Positions 9,234 to 18,559 of a DNA stretch of 64,000 bases are shown here, one piece after another. Made by a program: the position numbers and the translations under genes. Within the stretch, counting starts at the first letter, position 1. Each line of letters starts with the position of its first letter. Source of the stretch: Nemertoderma westbladi (taxonomy: Eukaryota > Xenacoelomorpha > Nemertodermatida > Nemertodermatidae); assembly GCA_032718475.1 (NCBI GenBank), contig JAUCBJ010002260.1:22496-86495 (forward strand), given 5' to 3'. The notes beneath the pieces are model-generated. The model saw only the letters and a list, made by a program, of their open reading frames with translations. It did not search any database and was not told the origin of the DNA.

Positions 9234-11110
9234 ATGGATAAAATAACAATATGTTGTTCATTCTGTCATATGAATGTAACTAGACATAATTACTTACGCC
9301 ACCTACGGTCACATTTTGAAGGTTATTCTTGTTTTAAGTGTCATGTCGTGACTTCATGCAGCGAAATTTGTAAACGACATGAATCAACTACTGGCTGTAA
9401 AGAAATGGAGTTCCGCACCTATCAATTGACTTGTTCTACCTGTAATAAAGAGTATACATATGAGAATTATATACAACACGACTGTCACTTGAAATGTTAT
9501 TACACAAAGAAGCGTAAATCACCGCAACATAAAAATGTAATATCTAGAAAAACTTAAGACTGGCTCTTGGTACATGTGCAACAATTTTTACACGGGAACA
9601 AGCCACTCACGAAATTTATGTCCACGACCTCCCAACTTCTATAGATTATCCCGATGTAGAAACAGCATTAGTACAAATTCGAGGTAATATTCTTCAGTAA
9701 ATATTAGACAGATTGAAAGGAATGAATGTTCTTAGACTGTGTTTAGGTCTAAATGTATTAATATACAGAACACATTTTTCAGAAGGTGAGGAATTAGAAA
9801 TGTTTAACAGGAATTAGGAATGTTTAACACACGTGGTTCAGGCTGGCGCATTAAATCTTTATTAAGAGTTGAAATTAAATTAGCTGATTCTAAGTGGAGG
9901 TCGTTACTATATAAGGGACATGGATATATGGAATTACCTAAGGCTCTATCGGCTAAAAAATGTACAATAAATATACAAACGGCTGATAATGACTGTTTCA
10001 AATGGGATATTATAGCCGCAAAATTTAGCAGCAAAGTGAAAGAGCACAAATACCGTACTTCGCAGTACAAAAATTATATGAGTCATTTCATTTTTGACAA
10101 TGGGAAAAATTATTATCCAACAGAGTGGCAGCTAGCGATTACTTTTTGAAAAACAAAATTCGAAATATATAATTAATTTATTATGCTGGAATAACAATAA
10201 CGAACAGACCACCGTATCTATATTAAGACAACCTCCATTTAGTAAAATTACACCGGATAAAGAGTAATTAAATATATTACTTGTAAAAAATAACAATGCA
10301 TCTAAACAAAATCATTATGTTTGTATAACTAACTTGAATCGATTGCTGAATATGAGAGCTCTACATATCCACAATAGACAATATTGCAAAAGGTGTTTAA
10401 CTCCTTTCTACCGCAAGGTTGTTCTCCAACGACACCGTCTTGCTTGTTATCAAGGAAGAAGTCAACGTGATAAATTACCTAATAAAAAAAGAACACACAT
10501 TAGTTTTACAAATTTAGATAGAACCTTATCCCCATTATTTGTCACCTACTTTGATATAGAATGTATCTTACAATCCTCAGTTAATAATAATAATAATAAT
10601 CAATTTACACATGAGCATATAGCGTGTGCTGTGAGTTATTTAATTGTTCCAAATAGTGAATTAATTGATCCTCCAAAATGTCATTTGAAAACATTCGTAA
10701 AGGCAAATAATAATAATAATTGTATTCAAGATTTCTTAGATTCATTATATACTGATTTAACTGAATTATGTCGCTGGTCAGAATTATATACCCATAAAAG
10801 TATGTTATTTAATAATATTGATTTTTTAAATTTTGAACAGGTAAAAATTTGTTTATATTGTAATGTTAATTTAAATAATAATATAGGGAAAAACAGACAT
10901 CACTCACATATTACATGTAAATATATCGCGGCACTCTGTAATAAGTGTAACCGAAATTTATCAATGAAACGATACCTGTATATACTTTGCGGGTATAACA
11001 GCAATCGCTATGATATCCATTGTATATTACAAACCGGATTTAGAGATAAGAAATACACGGATTGGGATATAAAGGTTATGCGAGAAATACAGAACGATAT
11101 ATTTCACTGA
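9234..11110 (+). pseudogene. Decayed Polinton-type protein-primed DNA polymerase B (N-terminal half)
   Basis: Three open pieces (9234-9557, 9820-10149, 10334-11110) align in order with the polymerase copies of Polinton-2. The first carries Cys/His fingers (CSFCHMNVTRHNYLRHLRSH). The second matches the GSGWRI...KGxG segment. The third has the pre-exonuclease finger CKRCLTPFYRK...H...C, exonuclease motif I YFDIECIL and an exo-II-like NSNRYDIH. The stretch 9558-9819 still shows matching residues (GMNVLRLCLGLNVLIYR) but contains stops. Polinton PolB normally exceeds 1,000 aa and continues to palm motifs A and C; these are absent here because the sequence switches to a different gene near 11160. 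The acidic exonuclease residues survive, but the gene cannot make a polymerase. Runs of AAT codons (Asn repeats) are common. Confidence 0.85.
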
Positions 11111-11133
11111 GTGCATTTAATATACCAATTTAT

Positions 11134-11729
11134 GAAGAACCAGAAGATGAATTATCAAATAGTGAATAAAAATATAAGTTGTAAGCAGATCAATTTTTGA
11201 CTTAATTTAAAAGAATTAAAAAGTCAATTGCCAGGTAAAATTATACTCAAACCAAATCAGTTTATATATAAGGTATTTGGTGCAACCTTATTAATGTTTA
11301 CAAACGGACGAATAACAATTCTTGATAGAAAATATAATTTTAATAAAGTTAAAAAGCATATATTTGAAAAAACAAACAAATTTGATTTTTAAATCTATTA
11401 ATTTGTATACTTATATTTTTAGTATTAACACCGTAATCTATAGGTTACTTATAAACAATATCGGGTTTTATGTTATATTTGATAAAGTCAAACTAGAAAT
11501 TTCATACGAACCAGAAATATTCAATAACTGTAAAGTCAGAATAAATAATATTGTTGTTGTTTGCTGTTTTTATACCGGTAAATGTACATTAATATGTTCA
11601 CCTTCTAATTTTCATATATATTATCCTATATTTAACAAACTGGTTAATAATTTATTAATAATAATAATAATAATAATATTTAATGATTTGTATAGCGCCA
11701 ACATTACCGGTAGTATTCTATGGCGCTAA
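11134..11729 (+). pseudogene. TBP-like (TATA-binding protein fold) two-repeat remnant in Polinton-1
   Basis: Two consecutive segments resemble the two direct repeats of the TBP core. The first (about 11160-11391) has LNLKELKSQLPG, then KPNQFIYKVFG, then LLMFTNGRITIL, matching in order the helix, the (N/K)P-x-x-F strand and the L-x-F-x-x-G-K/R strand of a TBP repeat. The second (about 11395-11665) contains FKSIN, SYEPEIFNN and CCFYTGKCTL, matching the inter-repeat linker, the hallmark YEPE(L/I)F and the F-x-x-GK strand. Breaks: an in-frame TGA near 11207 and a one-base frame change near 11390, so it is not functional as read. Divergence from animal TBP is far too great for a host retrocopy, since animal TBP cores are nearly invariant; a virus-type TBP fits better. 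A real TBP homologue with intact arms may exist in other copies of this element. The assignment rests on motif order read by eye. Confidence 0.6.
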
Positions 11730-11819
11730 TCAGAGTTAGGTTAGCCAATTTAAATAAAAAGAGAACCGCGTAGAGTATATAATTAAGAAAAGTAAAAACA
11801 AAGTTTTTTAAAAATGATC

Positions 11820-12390
11820 AGCTAAAAATGAGATATTTTATAGGTGGGTGGGTAAACAGGTGAGTCTTTAGTTTTCCTTTGAATGATGCCGTAGACTGGA
11901 TATCACGTAGCGAAGCCGGTAGTTTGTTCCACAGCCAGGGCGCGCATACCTCGAACGCCCGCCACCCGAGAGTGTAGCACTGGAACCGTGGTTTGACGAG
12001 ACTTACTGTGCTACAACTTTTGTTTGGAGGCGATCGCGACTAACTTTATGGAGCATTTCGATTATATATTTGGGAGCGTGGCCGACCAAGGCCTTGTGCG
12101 TCATCAGCAGTATTTTAAATTCTACACATTTGCGCACAGGCAGCCAGTGGAGGGACTTCAACGTTGGTGATATATGGTCGTATTTGTGTACACCTGTAAG
12201 CAACCTAGCAGCTGTATTTTGTACACGTTGGAGTTTCTGTAATTGGTAGCTTGGGACTCCATAGAGAAGGGCGTTACAGTAGTCTATGCGGCTAGTCACG
12301 AGAGCATGTATAATTGTTTCTACGGCCTTAGTTTCGAGATATTTCCGAATTAATGTTTGGTGATGGGATTTTAGCTGTAAAATATAATTA
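11820..12390 (-). pseudogene. 3' end of a CR1-like LINE reverse transcriptase
   Basis: On the minus strand 12003-12390 encodes ...ETIIHALVTSRIDYCNALLYG...KLQRVQNTAARL...LHWLPV..., the thumb-region signature of CR1/Jockey-type LINEs. After a frame change near 12003 the next frame (11860-12000) gives FEVCAPWLWNKLPASLRD...FKGKLKTHLF, the usual C-terminal end of the same protein. The element is a 5'-truncated copy about 570 bp long, inserted between the TBP-like remnant and the small ORFs of Polinton-1. Confidence 0.85.
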
Positions 12391-12934
12391 GAGAGAGAAG
12401 AAATTCAGCAATATTTTTTAAATCTATAACTAGTTAGCTTCAGCGCGATCGCATGTAACAGACTGTATGCTTAGTATACACAGAGTCAGTAGCTTGATGG
12501 GAAAAAGGTTGCGCATCTGTTACTTATGAGTGTATGCAGCGCATTGCTGGCTAAATTACACATCGCTAAGCCCGATGAGAAAAGTTTAGGCCTATGTATT
12601 CATAGTCTAATTCGAAGCCCCCCCCCCCCTATCTGTTACTTGCTCGTATATATATAATTCAAACACGGGGTATGCATTTCCCCACATTCAGAATAGAACA
12701 ATGAACATATTTCGCTAATCTGCATGGGAAAAGTTTGGTTATGTGTGTGTGAATTTTGTAATGCGGACATCTGCGACCGTCTACAAAATTATATTTAAAC
12801 TCAATTTTTTTTTATCTTAGGTATAATTTTGTTAAACAAAAATAAAATAAAAAATACCGGTAGACATCCTCTAGCCTACACTATTCTATTAACTAACCTG
12901 TAACTGTAAAATTGCTGCAAGTGCAAGTTGTTCT
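12391..12934. other. Spacer in Polinton-1
   Basis: No gene seen. It contains an 11-base poly-C run (about 12619) and a short TATA-type repeat (tatatatata near 12648). Confidence 0.4.
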
Positions 12935-13084
12935 ATGAAATTCAATCTTGAAGCAGGAGATCTGTACTTTCAATCAGGAAATGTAGTTGTTGACATTGCC
13001 ATAAAATTTGAAGATAGGAAATTCCGCATGGCAATTAAAAATATAGCAAATAACAACGGAAACGGAATAACGGAAACGGAATAA
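12935..13084 (+). CDS. Small unknown ORF of Polinton-1 (49 aa)
   Basis: It starts MKFNLEAGDLYFQSGN and ends in GNGITETE. The composition is protein-like (alternating strands with VVVDIAIKFEDRKFRMAI), but no family is recognised. It lies 25 bases before the next small ORF in the same direction. It could be a small virion or regulatory protein, or chance. Confidence 0.35.
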   Translation: MKFNLEAGDLYFQSGNVVVDIAIKFEDRKFRMAIKNIANNNGNGITETE

Positions 13085-13109
13085 CGGTAATAGATTAGAT
13101 TTCAAAACA

Positions 13110-13307
13110 ATGAAAAATTTATTGTTAAATGTGAGAGTTCAACCCGGTGAAATTCATGCAAGTGATATAATTTCGGAAGAAAATTGGGAGGAAGGCATAA
13201 TAAATCCAATCGAAGCATCAATATTACCCCCAAACAACCCGTGGGAAGATGATGATATTGTTGTATCACAACCACAACCGCAACCACAATCAGTATATAA
13301 ATGGTAA
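13110..13307 (+). CDS. Small unknown acidic ORF of Polinton-1 (65 aa)
   Basis: MKNLLLNVRVQPGEIHASD... leads into a Glu/Pro-rich centre (PIEASILPPNNPWEDDD) and a PQ-repeat tail ending SVYKW. The biased but ordered composition suggests a real short protein with a disordered acidic tail. No homologue known to me. It follows the 49-aa ORF closely, so the two may be exons or a pair. Confidence 0.4.
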   Translation: MKNLLLNVRVQPGEIHASDIISEENWEEGIINPIEASILPPNNPWEDDDIVVSQPQPQPQSVYKW

Positions 13308-14457
13308 TGAGATACTTACTGATACTGTCTGACCTACTAACTACATGTATATTAAATGTTAATGTCTTAATTAGCCCCTACCGGACTAATGAAATATTAA
13401 ATTTTTTTTAGTGAATAAATAATCCAACTTAATTTATAAAAGTAAATGTTACTAGATTAATATTAACGAGGTTGTTGAGCTTCAGTTGTGGTGCCTTTAT
13501 ATAACTGAAGCGAGAGTTCTAATTGTGCACAGAAATTATGTTATGTTATATTATGTTTGTAGTTCGTCAGTTCTTTGAGAGGGCCTTATATGACTGAAAC
13601 CACACCTAACTAAAGGTTAGCCACAAACCATATTGGTCCTACATTTGACAATGCCTATAGTAGCCAATAAAGCCATAGTTTTACTATGTTACCTCTAGCA
13701 TATATTGGCTATTACCCAACTACAGTTGCGTTATAGGCTCATCAACCTGTAGAGCTAACTATATGCCTACCTATGTGGCAGTAGTAGCGCCGGTAATAAT
13801 CTAGATTAGGCCTATTAAAGTTGTAAACAGAAAATTGGAAGCATTCAAGTGTAATAATCCTTAAATCAAAGAAATCAGTATGCTCTATCTGGCTATACTG
13901 TTACAGTGGAACTACAGTATTGTTTGGAGGACCTAATGCGAGAGCGCATGCGCAAACCGAGTGACTTCTTAATCTTCTATTAGTTAACCAAACACTATGA
14001 AAAGTGATGGAGGCCTGTTCCGTCAGATTACAGGGGAGCCATTCTACCTTTTTCGCAGTTTACTATTGTTATGTTAGTACCAGATTACTGATACTATAGT
14101 AAATGCTGCATTTGCAAAGTGTTGAGTTGAAATGTAACAAAACGTCAGTTTCAGAATCAACAGTCAGATGTAACAGCTACTGGTAGGTGTGTGTGTCTGC
14201 GTATGAGTATGTAAGCATTCGTAAGTCAAGGTGCAAGCTTTACTACGATAAAATCATAATTTAATTGCGAATCAATGGGCAGATCTATTGGATTATGTGG
14301 GAAGACTACAGGTGAGTGTGTGTCTGCGGGTGTATGTGTGTAAGCCTAAGCATAACCCAGACCATGTTTTAAAAAATTATATTTTTAATGTTTTTATTAT
14401 TTTTATTGACATTAAAACAATTATATTATCCCACCACATTACAAGCTTAGAGTAAAC
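13308..14457. other. Spacer, no gene recognised
   Basis: AT-rich non-coding DNA with short near-repeats (gtgtgtgtctgcgtatgagtatgtaag near 14190 and gtgtgtgtctgcgggtgtatgtgtg near 14310). AATAAA-like signals near 13415 could serve the ORFs upstream. No domain found on either strand. Confidence 0.45.
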
Positions 14458-15042
14458 CTACTGTACATCTTTCACCGCAGTTAATAATTCTTTCTGTGCC
14501 TCAGTTATTTTTCTCACGAAAAATCGCTTCATTTCAAACCCACCAATCCTCTTTGCAGAGCAGTACTTTAAGCAATTGTCCTTCCTGTTTTTGTGATAAC
14601 TACATTTATCTCCTACAGTAGAAAATTTGTCGTGAAAACGACACGGAGTTAAATAATTGTAATATAGTTGATATATCCCTAATTTCTCCATCGATTTTGG
14701 TGCATGAAGATCAAGTTCGGTAATTAATATTGTGGCTTTCATCAACCCAAATACATATATATTATTTTTATATTTTAAATGTCACTTCATAAACTTAATG
14801 AAATCATCTTGCGAAATATCACCATAATTCCATGGTAAATGAGATGTCATATCACGTAAATTGTTTACATGGGCTTCATCTAATGCCGATAAGTTAATAT
14901 CTGGGGGTCCTTTAATTAAAAACATCTTTACATTAGTTTTAGTGTATTTAGAATCAAATATAGCAAATTCTTTAAATACAATCGGATATTCCTTATTGTC
15001 TATCTTATAATATTGAAAATCAACAAAAATAACATTATCCAT
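14458..15042 (-). pseudogene. Conserved mobile-element protein, VDFQ...KEFAIFD family, one in-frame stop
   Basis: The minus-strand frame starts MDNVIFVDFQYYKIDNKEYP and is open to a TGA at 14782-14784; the same frame then continues without ATG need to 14458. The pattern (acidic strand VDFQ, then KEFAIFD, then an LPW-x-YG block, then a C-terminal C-x2-H...C...CSAKR cluster: CSYHKNRKDNCLKYC) matches a family I recall from invertebrate genomes and large mobile elements, usually about 200 aa and annotated as uncharacterised. The acidic N-terminal strand would suit an RNase H/exonuclease-like fold, but that is a guess. Only the TGA breaks it, so it could be a recent mutation, read-through or recoding. 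It is transcribed in the same direction as the protease next to it. Confidence 0.55.
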
Positions 15043-15092
15043 TTTATCGAGTAATAATAATGTTTTTAAATAAACAAAAGTTTAATGTATAA

Positions 15093-15404
15093 TTACAACG
15101 CTTGTTGGTTTATTTTATAATAATTAACAAGCCATTTATATAATATTATTTCATTTATTTCCATATTATTTGTAAACGCTCTCATTGGATACTTTGTATG
15201 AATTCGATTTACCAAGTAATAAAGACAGTATAGACGGCAGGAGGTCCTTCTCCGGTCTTGAAATTGGCTACGCGTAGAGCACCACCTTGTTGAATTTTTC
15301 TCAAGCCATTTTTCGATACATCTGTTTGGATATTTTGGACCAAACGAATTAAAAAATTCAGCTTCATTATCTCGTATATATATAGCCACCCAATGAACAC
15401 CAGG
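15093..15404 (-). pseudogene. Polinton-1 adenain-type cysteine protease, C-terminal part
   Basis: On the minus strand the frame enters at the LINE border with PGVHWVAIYIRD, containing the catalytic His of adenain/Ulp1-like proteases, runs through FFNSFG to the catalytic Cys region TSCRLYCLYYL, and ends at 15093. The usual Gly after the catalytic Cys is Arg here. The N-terminal part of the same gene lies at 39219-39362, separated by the LINE plus Polinton-2. In Polintons this protease matures virion proteins. The gene is inactivated by the insertion. Confidence 0.8.
15399..15404 (+). repeat. Target-site duplication of the LINE (ACCAGG, left copy)
   Basis: ACCAGG at 15399-15404 recurs at 39219-39224, after the TAG-repeat tail of the LINE. 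The two flanks rejoin as one protease gene, which confirms the insertion. Confidence 0.8.
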
Positions 15405-15585
15405 GCAAACACTAGGGCAATGAATACTAGGGCAAATCTGGTCCTGTAACTAGGACCCCCTTCGTTCTGGGATAAGGACGCCCTTGGTCCTGGATTAAGG
15501 ACCCATATACTTGGCTGCAGGGGTATATGGCCTGACCAGGCAGATGGTGATCTACCAATGGCTGGTTAGGAGTAGAGTGTTCTCA
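15405..15585 (+). mobile_element. 5' end of the LINE interrupted by Polinton-2
   Basis: 15428-15585 matches the LINE 5' regions at 33411-33567 and 35772-35928 (aaatctggtcctgtaactag... to gagtagagtgttctca). The LINE sequence resumes at 30405 after Polinton-2. A short agggcaa repeat marks the extreme 5' end (15411-15433). Confidence 0.9.
15580..15585 (+). repeat. Target-site duplication of Polinton-2 (TTCTCA, left copy)
   Basis: TTCTCA ends at 15585 and recurs at 30399-30404. The uninterrupted site (ttctcatgtccactctgag) is present in the other LINE copies at 33561 and 35922. Confidence 0.95.
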
Positions 15586-15599
15586 AGTAGTAGGGTCTT

Positions 15600-15898
15600 G
15601 GCCGGCTCTGCGACAGTTAGACCTCACTGACACCCATTGGGTGTCATATGACACCCAATTATCACCCTATGGGTGTCATTGGGTGTCATTGGCGCCAGAC
15701 TGTCTGGGTGAATCCCCCAATTAGGCTAATTAGACCCTAATTGACAGGTGTCATCAATTAATTAGTACAATTAAACCCCAACAGGTGTCATATGACTCCT
15801 AATTAGGGTTTAATTGATTATCCTAATTAATCAGACTGATTAGCGCCCTGACACACAATGGGTCATCAGTGAGGTCTAACTGTCGCAGAGCCGGCTCA
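15600..15898. repeat. Subterminal palindrome at the left end of Polinton-2
   Basis: The outer arms (ggccggctctgcgacagttag at 15600, its complement ending near 15898) pair for about 45 bp. The interior is less symmetric, with several copies of TGGGTGTCAT. The core gccagactgtctgggtg ... aattagtacaattaaaccc is shared with the right palindrome in the same strand orientation. Confidence 0.85.
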
Positions 15899-16106
15899 AG
15901 AGGGTGTCATAAGTGACACCGCAGCCCTTTTATTCATTAATACTTATTTATTTATATTTAATTTTAATTAATTATTTGTATTCTATTTTACTTTATTTAT
16001 TCATTTGTACTTTATTTTATATTAATTATTCATTTGTACTTTATGGGTATACAGCTCCCTTACTGGTAACTAATTACTCTTATCTATATCCAGACAGCTT
16101 TATCGT

Positions 16107-16126
16107 TGACCTTTGACCTTTGACCC
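16107..16126 (+). promoter_or_regulatory. Direct repeat TGACCTT x3 (nuclear-receptor DR1-like)
   Basis: tgacctttgacctttgaccc places three TGACC half-sites at 7-base spacing, the arrangement bound by DR1-type nuclear receptors. Chance is possible; it lies in the unmatched segment of the left TIR. Confidence 0.3.
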
Positions 16127-16632
16127 CCCAATTAGCTTTAACCAAGCAACAGCATATTAATGATAGTTGTATCCAAGCGCCCCTGCCCCCACCCCGTGAC
16201 AGCTCTGATTACTAATTACTCTTACCTATATCCAACCGCCTGCAGTTCCATAGTCTGCCGCTAGAGGGCGTATTATCTGAAAATTAACATCTTCTCTAAC
16301 TTTGTTACTTTCAATTTAACTATTTATTTGTACCTAATTTTAATTAATTATTTGTATTCTATTTGACTTTATTTATTCATTTGTACTTTATTTTAAATTA
16401 ATTAATTGTATTACTTTTATTTTATACATTGATTTCTATTTTTAGATTAATTAGTTTTTATATTACCAATGAGATCACTATGACATAATGTCTATTTTTA
16501 GCTCTATGGTTTATAGTTCCCTTATCGTTAACTTTATAATCTTTCCTCTCGCGGCCCCTTTGTCTTCGTTATTCAATGGCGCCACTCTGTCTACCATTGA
16601 ATAACATTGGGCAATCATTATCTCGCCTGATG

Positions 16633-16751
16633 TGACGTCATCAAAGCTGCTCTCTGATTGGTTTAATTATACAGTCTTTTCTCTCTCCTGTTCCCTGATT
16701 GGCTAACCCATTCTAGCCCCCTCTATAATAGCCCCCGTTCACCACATTCCC
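16633..16751 (+). promoter_or_regulatory. Promoter of the 570-aa gene
   Basis: In order: a full CRE (TGACGTCA, 16633-16640), two inverted CCAAT boxes (ctgattgg at 16654-16661 and 16695-16702), a TATA-like ctctataatag (16721-16731), and the motif CCCCCGTTCACCACATTCCC (16732-16751). The last motif recurs in the Polinton-2 TIRs and, with two changes, in the Polinton-3 promoter. The ATG lies about 100 bp further on. Confidence 0.65.
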
Positions 16752-16846
16752 AATCATTGTCTCTTTGTTTTCCTGAAAAGTTTTAATTATTTTCGTAAAA
16801 GTATTTATTTATTTTTATTTCCTAAACGAGTTACCGGTACACAATC

Positions 16847-18559
16847 ATGATGGCACATTCAGAAATCAGCTATTCAAGCAACGATCTGGTTTGCAACGAA
16901 AATCAGTTTATGCTACAAGACAACTCGTTTGGTCTATATTTCGATTCGGCGAACAAACTCTTCCCGTTAACGATAAATACAACCTTAAACCAACCCATCC
17001 CGATTCCGGCAAACTACGCGCACTTTATTTTCCGCGCCTGCTACGAACTTCACGATGGACAATATCAAACCCTCGATGATAACAAACTTCATTCCTCCAA
17101 CCACGGTTTCAAACTTTTAAAAAGGGACAACAAAATAACGTTCAATCTAACTACTTCGCCCGAAACGTTTACGATTCCAACTAGTATAGTCGATTTTATT
17201 CGAGAAAACATCAACCAAGATGTGGCAAATCGTCTACTGGGTTTAACCACTCTCGTAACCTCCTTCTTCTCCGATGATCGCTTATTTGATTTTCATAGTA
17301 TCGCAAACTCGATTCTTCTTCTCATCTGGAACTCGTCGACTGCGACCGAGGAAGAGGAGACTCGTTTCTTTAAACTTTTCGACAAGGATGTTCTCACTTT
17401 CGGCGAGAAATTGAATGAGCTCACATGCTTTTTCGCCAATAAAGTCTCCTATTACTTTGGATTCAATTATAGAGTTGGCACCTATGGAAGTATTAACCCA
17501 GTGAAACCACTCGAGTTAATAAAGCTGGAAGACACTGTAAACAGTTCATGGATTACATTTTCCGTCGCCTGCGCCAATTTATTTCAACAATATGTAAACA
17601 TCTGTCGCCCTTTTATTAATCCTACTACTCACCTTGTCCTAAAACCAGGCAATTGGGTTGCTTTTGACTATTGCACTTTTGGGTTTGCTACAAATATTCG
17701 GAACGAGCGCAATTTAGCGATCACCAATGGCTACGAGGTTGACGATGGAAAGGCTATTGTTTCTTCTAGGGGCATGATTCTTCTTACACCAACCGAGGTC
17801 GGCGAATTGAAATGGTTCGATTCAACCATCGAGGATAGTGAATGTGTCTGCTACGATGAACTTAACGTATACAAAGACAACATTTCCGAGCGAATATCGA
17901 TACAAAGTTGTATCAGTGATTCAGAAATTGATTTACAGATAACCGAGAGAAAATTTAACGAATCCTTTACTATAGCTAACACGATTCAAGCGCGCGAGGC
18001 TCTAATCAGATTCAAGGCTATGGCTATACAATTTGCTTTCAAACCAAAGCAGATTACGATCCCCAATCACCAACGCTATCTCATAAATAGCAGTATCGCA
18101 GCCTTTATCTATAAGTTCAAATCCGAAAAATATGTTGGTATCTGGCCCATTTTAATGAAAGACGAAGAGAATACCACTTTTCAGTTCACCAACGGTCTCA
18201 ATATTAGGGGCAGCGATTTTCTCGCGATAAATATAACCAACCCACCCAACTCTCACTACTATCTCAGTCCTTACATTCATATCGAGAACAAACCAACAGA
18301 AATTATATTCACCAATACGAAAAATACCAACACTATCACCCTATCCAACGACTTTACCATCGCGCGCCTTTTCGAATTACTAAAACGTTCTCTCAGAGAA
18401 GGCATATTTCTCCCGCAGCAAACACACCTTAATCTATTTCACCCCCCAAGAAAAGGTTATCTCAACAAACTATCAAAGAGAAAATTAACGCAACCATTAA
18501 TAGTATCGGACCCTAAAAGGGTTAAACCAGTTATTCTCGGAGGCCAGCAACCCTATTAA
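16847..18559 (+). CDS. Polinton-2 570-aa protein of unknown function
   Basis: One intact ORF with a second in-frame ATG directly after the first. No signal peptide, membrane segment or known catalytic motif is visible; the chain reads as a globular mixed alpha/beta protein rich in Asn, Phe and Thr. The C-terminal third (about 395-510) is related to the 260-aa protein of Polinton-1 (shared YVG(I/L)W, G(L/F)N(I/V), EIIFTNT blocks). The extreme C-terminus is basic and ends GGQQPY. It is driven by a clear TATA/CCAAT promoter, sits next to the left TIR and faces the polymerase genes. A 25058-25243 fragment duplicates its last 60 codons. It could be a DNA-binding or structural protein; a weak PC4-like impression of the shared block is not enough to name it. 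Polinton capsid motifs were not recognised in it. Confidence 0.7.
   Translation: MMAHSEISYSSNDLVCNENQFMLQDNSFGLYFDSANKLFPLTINTTLNQPIPIPANYAHFIFRACYELHDGQYQTLDDNKLHSSNHGFKLLKRDNKITFNLTTSPETFTIPTSIVDFIRENINQDVANRLLGLTTLVTSFFSDDRLFDFHSIANSILLLIWNSSTATEEEETRFFKLFDKDVLTFGEKLNELTCFFANKVSYYFGFNYRVGTYGSINPVKPLELIKLEDTVNSSWITFSVACANLFQQYVNICRPFINPTTHLVLKPGNWVAFDYCTFGFATNIRNERNLAITNGYEVDDGKAIVSSRGMILLTPTEVGELKWFDSTIEDSECVCYDELNVYKDNISERISIQSCISDSEIDLQITERKFNESFTIANTIQAREALIRFKAMAIQFAFKPKQITIPNHQRYLINSSIAAFIYKFKSEKYVGIWPILMKDEENTTFQFTNGLNIRGSDFLAINITNPPNSHYYLSPYIHIENKPTEIIFTNTKNTNTITLSNDFTIARLFELLKRSLREGIFLPQQTHLNLFHPPRKGYLNKLSKRKLTQPLIVSDPKRVKPVILGGQQPY

Larger units (their letters stand above)
15586..16510 (+). 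repeat. Left TIR of Polinton-2
   Basis: The outer 460 bp (15586-16045) matches the right end in inverted orientation except within the palindrome. Homology resumes at about 16318-16510 after an unmatched segment (about 16046-16317). The shared part is rich in TTTATTTATT/TAATTAATTA tracts. Confidence 0.8.

Noticed and set aside
11322-11729. The 135-aa frame as an independent gene starting at 11322
   Set aside because: Its first 25 residues are only the alternate frame of the first TBP-like repeat; the meaningful part starts near 11395 as the second repeat.
16847-18559. 570-aa protein as the Polinton major capsid or penton protein
   Set aside because: No jelly-roll or penton motif could be identified by eye, and its relationship to the 260-aa protein is the only support found; a structure prediction would be needed.
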